Assembly: GCA_963772225.1 (NCBI GenBank) | Contig: CAVYWD010000001.1 | Span: forward strand, 1,302,001 to 1,366,000 | Source: CAVYWD01 sp963772225 | GTDB taxonomy: Bacteria > Myxococcota > Myxococcia > Myxococcales > UBA5297 | DNA: 64,000 nt | Direction: 5' to 3' | Shown: piece by piece, positions 60,986 to 64,000 of the stretch | Layout: every line of letters begins with the position of its first letter | Numbering within the stretch: position 1 is the stretch's first letter | The notes under the pieces: generated by a model | Seen by the model: the letters and a program-made list of their open reading frames with translations, nothing else | Database searches by the model: none | What the model was told of the DNA's origin: nothing | Made by a program: the position numbers and the translations under genes

Positions 60986-61538
60986 TGCGGTGAGCCCGAG
61001 CCGTCCGCGGCGCTTCACTGTGCCTCGTTGCCGGCAACGCCGATCGAATCGGAGCTGTTCGGCTTCGAGGCGGTCACCTTCACCGGTGCCGCGCCGGGGG
61101 AAGGGCGGGCAGCTTCGAGGACGCCGACGCGGGACGCTCTTTCCGGACGAGCTGAGCGAGCTGGTCCTTCGGCGAAGGTCGCCCTGCTGCGGGTGATGGA
61201 GGAGGGCTGCTCGGTGTGGATCGGCGGGTGGGCGTCCGGTGCTGGCCGCGGCGAGCCGGCCGCTCGACGCCGAGGACCGGGCCGGCCTGCGCCGGCGCGA
61301 CCGCGACCATCGGCTCAACGCCCTGCCCATCGCGGGCCCGAGGCTGAGCGAGCGCTGCCGGGGCGTGCTCCTCGCGGCGGGAAGCGTTCCTCGCGGAGGC
61401 AGGGGCAAGGTGGAGGCGGCGATCCGGGCGCGCGAAGGCAACGTCACGCGAGCCGCGACGGACCGGGGCGTGTCGCAGATGACGCTCCACCGGTGGGTGC
61501 GCAGGCTGGGGATAACCCTGCCCGAGCGCGACGGCTGA
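60986..61538 (+). pseudogene. Decayed sigma-54 activator (copy 2)
   Basis: The region repeats copy 1 (ASLPATPIESELFGFEAVTF, TGAAPG, then DADAGTLFPDELSELV in shifting frames) with several frameshifts. It also keeps a C-terminal Fis-type helix-turn-helix (AIRAREGNVTRAATDRGVSQ, then TLHRWVRRLG) up to a TGA at 61538. GAFTGA is mutated to VTFTGA. Confidence 0.8.
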
Positions 61539-61561
61539 CGAAGGCGGCGCCGGCGCGGCGC

Positions 61562-62404
61562 TCAGCTGAACTCGCCGCGCAGGTAGTCCTGCGTGTGCTT
61601 CTCCTTCGGCGCCTCGAACAGGACCTTGGAGGGCCCGAACTCGACCAGGTAGCCGGTGCGCCCGCCCTCGGTGGTGTCGACGTACATGAACCCGGTGTTG
61701 TCCGCCACCCGCTGCGCCTGCTGCAGGTTGTGGGTCACGATGGCGATGGTGTACCGGCTCTTGAGCTCGAGCATCAGCTCTTCGATCTTGCGCGTGGCGA
61801 TGGGGTCGAGGGCCGAGCACGGCTCGTCCATGAGCAGCACCTGCGGCTCGGTGGCGATGGCGCGGGCGATACAGAGCCGCTGCTGCTGGCCGCCGGAGAG
61901 TGAGAGACCGCTCTTGTGGAGCTTGTCCTTGACCTCGTCCCAGAGCGCGGCGCGCCGGAGCGCGGCCTCGACTCGCGCCGCGTGGTCGCCCTTGTAACCG
62001 TTGAGGCGCAGGCCGAAGGCCACGTTGTTGTAGACGCTGGTGGCGAACGGGTTCGGCTGCTGGAAGACCATCCCGATGTAGCGGCGCACCGCCACCGGGT
62101 CGATGGAGCGGTCGTAGATGTCGCGGCCGCCGAACCGGACGTGGCCCTCGAAGCGGAAGCCGCGCACCAGGTCGTTCATCCGGTTGAGGCACCGCAGCAC
62201 CGTGCTCTTGCCGCAGCCGGACGGCCCGATGAAGGCGGTGATGGTGTTCTTGACCACCGGGATCTGCGTGTCGCGAACGGCGCGGAAGCTGCCGTAGTAG
62301 AGCTCGCGGATGTGGCAGTCGATGACGACGTTGTCCTTGGCCAAAGCCGGCTCCGGGATGGCGGCGCGGATCGGCCTGGGAGCGGATTCGACGGAGAGGC
62401 TCAT
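61562..62404 (-). CDS. pstB: Phosphate ABC transporter ATPase PstB
   Basis: A 280-residue ATPase with Walker A GPSGCGKST (about 60-68), FQQPNPFATSVYNNVAFGLR, LSGGQQQRLCIARA and LMDEPCSALDPIA. The ends are typical of PstB. ATG overlaps the pstA stop (ATGA). It powers high-affinity phosphate uptake. Confidence 0.95.
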   Translation of the reverse strand: MSLSVESAPRPIRAAIPEPALAKDNVVIDCHIRELYYGSFRAVRDTQIPVVKNTITAFIGPSGCGKSTVLRCLNRMNDLVRGFRFEGHVRFGGRDIYDRSIDPVAVRRYIGMVFQQPNPFATSVYNNVAFGLRLNGYKGDHAARVEAALRRAALWDEVKDKLHKSGLSLSGGQQQRLCIARAIATEPQVLLMDEPCSALDPIATRKIEELMLELKSRYTIAIVTHNLQQAQRVADNTGFMYVDTTEGGRTGYLVEFGPSKVLFEAPKEKHTQDYLRGEFS

Positions 62405-63330
62405 TGGGTCACCTGCCTGCGAGAGAAACTTTGTCCGACGAGGTTGGCGGCCAGCACCATCAGCACGAGCAGCAGGGCCGCGGCCCAGGCCAGCTCGATC
62501 TGGTTGTCGAAGGGCATGCTGGCGAAGTTGTAGATGAGCACCGCCAGCGAGGCGGTGGGGTGCATCGCGTCCAGGTGCCCGTGGTTCAGGAGCCAGTAGT
62601 TGCTGAAGAGCGCGGTGAAGATGAGCGGCGCGGTCTCTCCCGCGGCGCGCGCGACCGCGAGCATGACGCCGGTGAGGATGCCGGGCAACGCGGTGGGCAG
62701 CAGCACCATCCAGGCGACCTGCGTGGAGGTCGCGCCCATCCCCAGCGCCGCCTCGACCATCTTGGCGGGCACGGCGCGCAGCGCGTCCTCGGCGGTGAGG
62801 GTGACGGTGGGGATCATGAGAATGGACAGCGCGATGGCCCCGGCCACAGCCGAGAACCCGCCGGTGAGGAGCACCACCGCGCCGTAGGCGAAGACGCCGG
62901 CGAGGATGGACGGGAAGCCGGTGAGCACCTTGGCGGCGAAGCGCACCCCGGTCGCCAGGGGGCCGCCTGGGTTTCGCGCCAGGAAGAGGGCGACCAGAAT
63001 GCACAGCGGCACCGTGACCAGCGTCGCGAGCCCGACCATGAACAGCGAGCCGACGATGGCGTTGCCGAAGCCCCCGCCGCTCTCCAGCGGTGCGGGCGGC
63101 AGCTCGGTGAAGAGCGCGAGGCTCATCTTCCGCCCCCCGCGCCAGAACAGCATCCAGACCACCGAGACGAGCGGGTACAGCGCGAGCAGCGTCATCCCAC
63201 CGACGAGGGCGTCGAGCAGGGCGCCCACCAGCGTCCGCGTGCGGCGCAGCGAGTGCTCCAGCTGCGAGAGGTCGACGCCTTCGAAGGGGTTGAGGTCGGC
63301 GGCGGCGACCGCGGCGGCGTCCGGCGGCAT
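62401..63330 (-). CDS. pstA: Phosphate ABC transporter permease PstA
   Basis: A 309-residue permease with six hydrophobic segments and the Pst loop LRAVPAKMVEAALGMGATST. SRRQVTQ is its last sequence. ATG at 63330 overlaps the pstC stop by one base. Confidence 0.94.
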   Translation of the reverse strand: MPPDAAAVAAADLNPFEGVDLSQLEHSLRRTRTLVGALLDALVGGMTLLALYPLVSVVWMLFWRGGRKMSLALFTELPPAPLESGGGFGNAIVGSLFMVGLATLVTVPLCILVALFLARNPGGPLATGVRFAAKVLTGFPSILAGVFAYGAVVLLTGGFSAVAGAIALSILMIPTVTLTAEDALRAVPAKMVEAALGMGATSTQVAWMVLLPTALPGILTGVMLAVARAAGETAPLIFTALFSNYWLLNHGHLDAMHPTASLAVLIYNFASMPFDNQIELAWAAALLLVLMVLAANLVGQSFSRRQVTQ

Positions 63331-64000
63331 CAGCGAGCTCCTTCGAGTTGGCGCGACGCGCGCTGGAGGATGGCGGCCCCCACGGCGTTCACCGCGAGCG
63401 TGATGCCCAGCAACACCAGCGCCGCGTACATGAGGATGGTGACCTGCTTGGGACCGGCCTCGGGGAAGCTGTTGGCGAGCAGCGCCGCGAGGGTGTTGGC
63501 GGGCGAGAAGAGCGAGACGCTGATGCGGTTGGAGTTTCCGACCAACATCGCCAGCGCCATGGTCTCGCCCAGCGCCCGCCCGAAGGCGAGCACCACCCCT
63601 CCGAAGATGCCGCGCGCGGCGGTGGGCAGGATCACCGCGAAGATCGTCTCCCAGCGAGTGGCGCCCAGACCGTAGGCGGCCATGCGCAGCTTCCCGGGGA
63701 CCGAGACCAGGGCGTCGCGGCTGATCGCGGTGACCGTGGGCATGATCATGATGCCCAGCACCAGCACCGCCGGCAGCACGCCCGGGCCCGCGAGGTCGGT
63801 GCTGAAGAGCGGCACCCACCCCAGGTTCGCGTGGAGCCACGCCGCGAACGGGCGAATCATCGGGATGACCACGAAGATGCCCCACAGCCCGTAGACCACG
63901 CTGGGGATGGCCGCCAACAGCTCCACCAGGTTGCGGAGCAGGTGCTCGAGCTGGTCCGGCACCTGGGAAAAGCCCGGCCGCAGCTCGAGCTTCAGGAGGC
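63330..64000 (-). CDS. pstC: Phosphate ABC transporter permease PstC, 5' end cut by window
   Basis: The frame is open to the window edge; at least 220 residues are visible. IPSVVYGLWGIFVVIPMI and the loop PGKLRMAAYGLGATRWETIF are typical of PstC. It is followed by pstA and pstB. The N-terminus and any pstS lie outside the window. Confidence 0.93.
   Translation of the reverse strand, partial: LLKLELRPGFSQVPDQLEHLLRNLVELLAAIPSVVYGLWGIFVVIPMIRPFAAWLHANLGWVPLFSTDLAGPGVLPAVLVLGIMIMPTVTAISRDALVSVPGKLRMAAYGLGATRWETIFAVILPTAARGIFGGVVLAFGRALGETMALAMLVGNSNRISVSLFSPANTLAALLANSFPEAGPKQVTILMYAALVLLGITLAVNAVGAAILQRASRQLEGAR

Noticed and set aside
1..64000. CRISPR array
   Set aside because: The repeats found are two to four copies of 13 to 170 bp without regular unique spacers, and no cas gene is present.

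Overview
The window is GC-rich (roughly 70%) and looks like the chromosome of a deltaproteobacterium in the broad sense, most likely Myxococcota. The reasons are Asp/Ala/Gly-linker lipoproteins, TonB-dependent uptake, several NtrC-type sigma-54 activators, a DUF1549/DUF1588-type secreted haem protein and the codon bias. This placement is inference. No rRNA or ribosomal protein gene is present to anchor it.

Layout. 1-8679 (minus): a CzcCBA-type metal efflux operon (outer-membrane factor, an adaptor carrying two complete adaptor units in one chain, RND pump) followed by a secreted c-type haem-binding protein cut by the window edge. 8810-9137: a tandem repeat upstream of that operon. 9247-11888: a small basic protein, about 1 kb of gene-poor DNA and a phosphofructokinase. 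12042-28549: a sugar-uptake locus that reads as a beta-1,2-glucan utilisation system. It has a MalK-type ATPase, a divergent LacI regulator (frameshifted) with a palindromic operator, a TonB-dependent receptor, a GH144-like endoglucanase, a solute-binding lipoprotein, two permeases, an unassigned six-hairpin glycosidase and a GH94 1,2-beta-oligoglucan phosphorylase. The last five genes overlap by a few bases each. 28580-35823: secreted or lipoprotein hydrolases (SGNH esterase, GH54 arabinofuranosidase, PAP2 phosphatase with autotransporter-type repeats, an EEP nuclease/phosphodiesterase with two lectin domains).

35966-40254: remains of an aromatic-monooxygenase locus. A toluene monooxygenase alpha subunit (TmoA type, all six di-iron ligands present) is fused in frame to the back half of a sigma-54 activator. 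A consensus -24/-12 promoter lies in front of it and an intact XylR/DmpR-type activator is divergent. 40261-41859: pirin and an extradiol dioxygenase. 42060-42328: a decayed SDR gene. 42900-45263: seven tRNA or tRNA-like genes, most with structural defects, followed by a slipin/SPFH gene. 45314-46180: a TIGR00027-type methyltransferase. 46348-50830: an IS21-family element that also encodes a ParB-like protein overlapping istA. 50898-53671: PadR regulator, papain-fold protease-like protein and a lipoprotein with an apparent ATT start. 53812-59565 (minus): a molybdenum cofactor operon (moeB-moaC-moaD-moaE-moeA-membrane protein-moaA) with a methyltransferase downstream. 59632-61538: two decayed copies of a sigma-54 activator flanking a Cys-rich lipoprotein. 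61562-64000 (minus): pstC-pstA-pstB phosphate uptake.

How the parts work together. In the glucan locus the receptor would import beta-1,2-glucan, GH144 would cut it to sophoro-oligosaccharides, the ABC transporter would move these inward and the GH94 enzyme would phosphorolyse them to glucose-1-phosphate. The esterase may remove substituents. The moa/moe genes make molybdopterin and the pst genes take up phosphate. The monooxygenase region and the sigma-54 fragments record deletion and duplication in sigma-54-controlled catabolic DNA, near a transposon.
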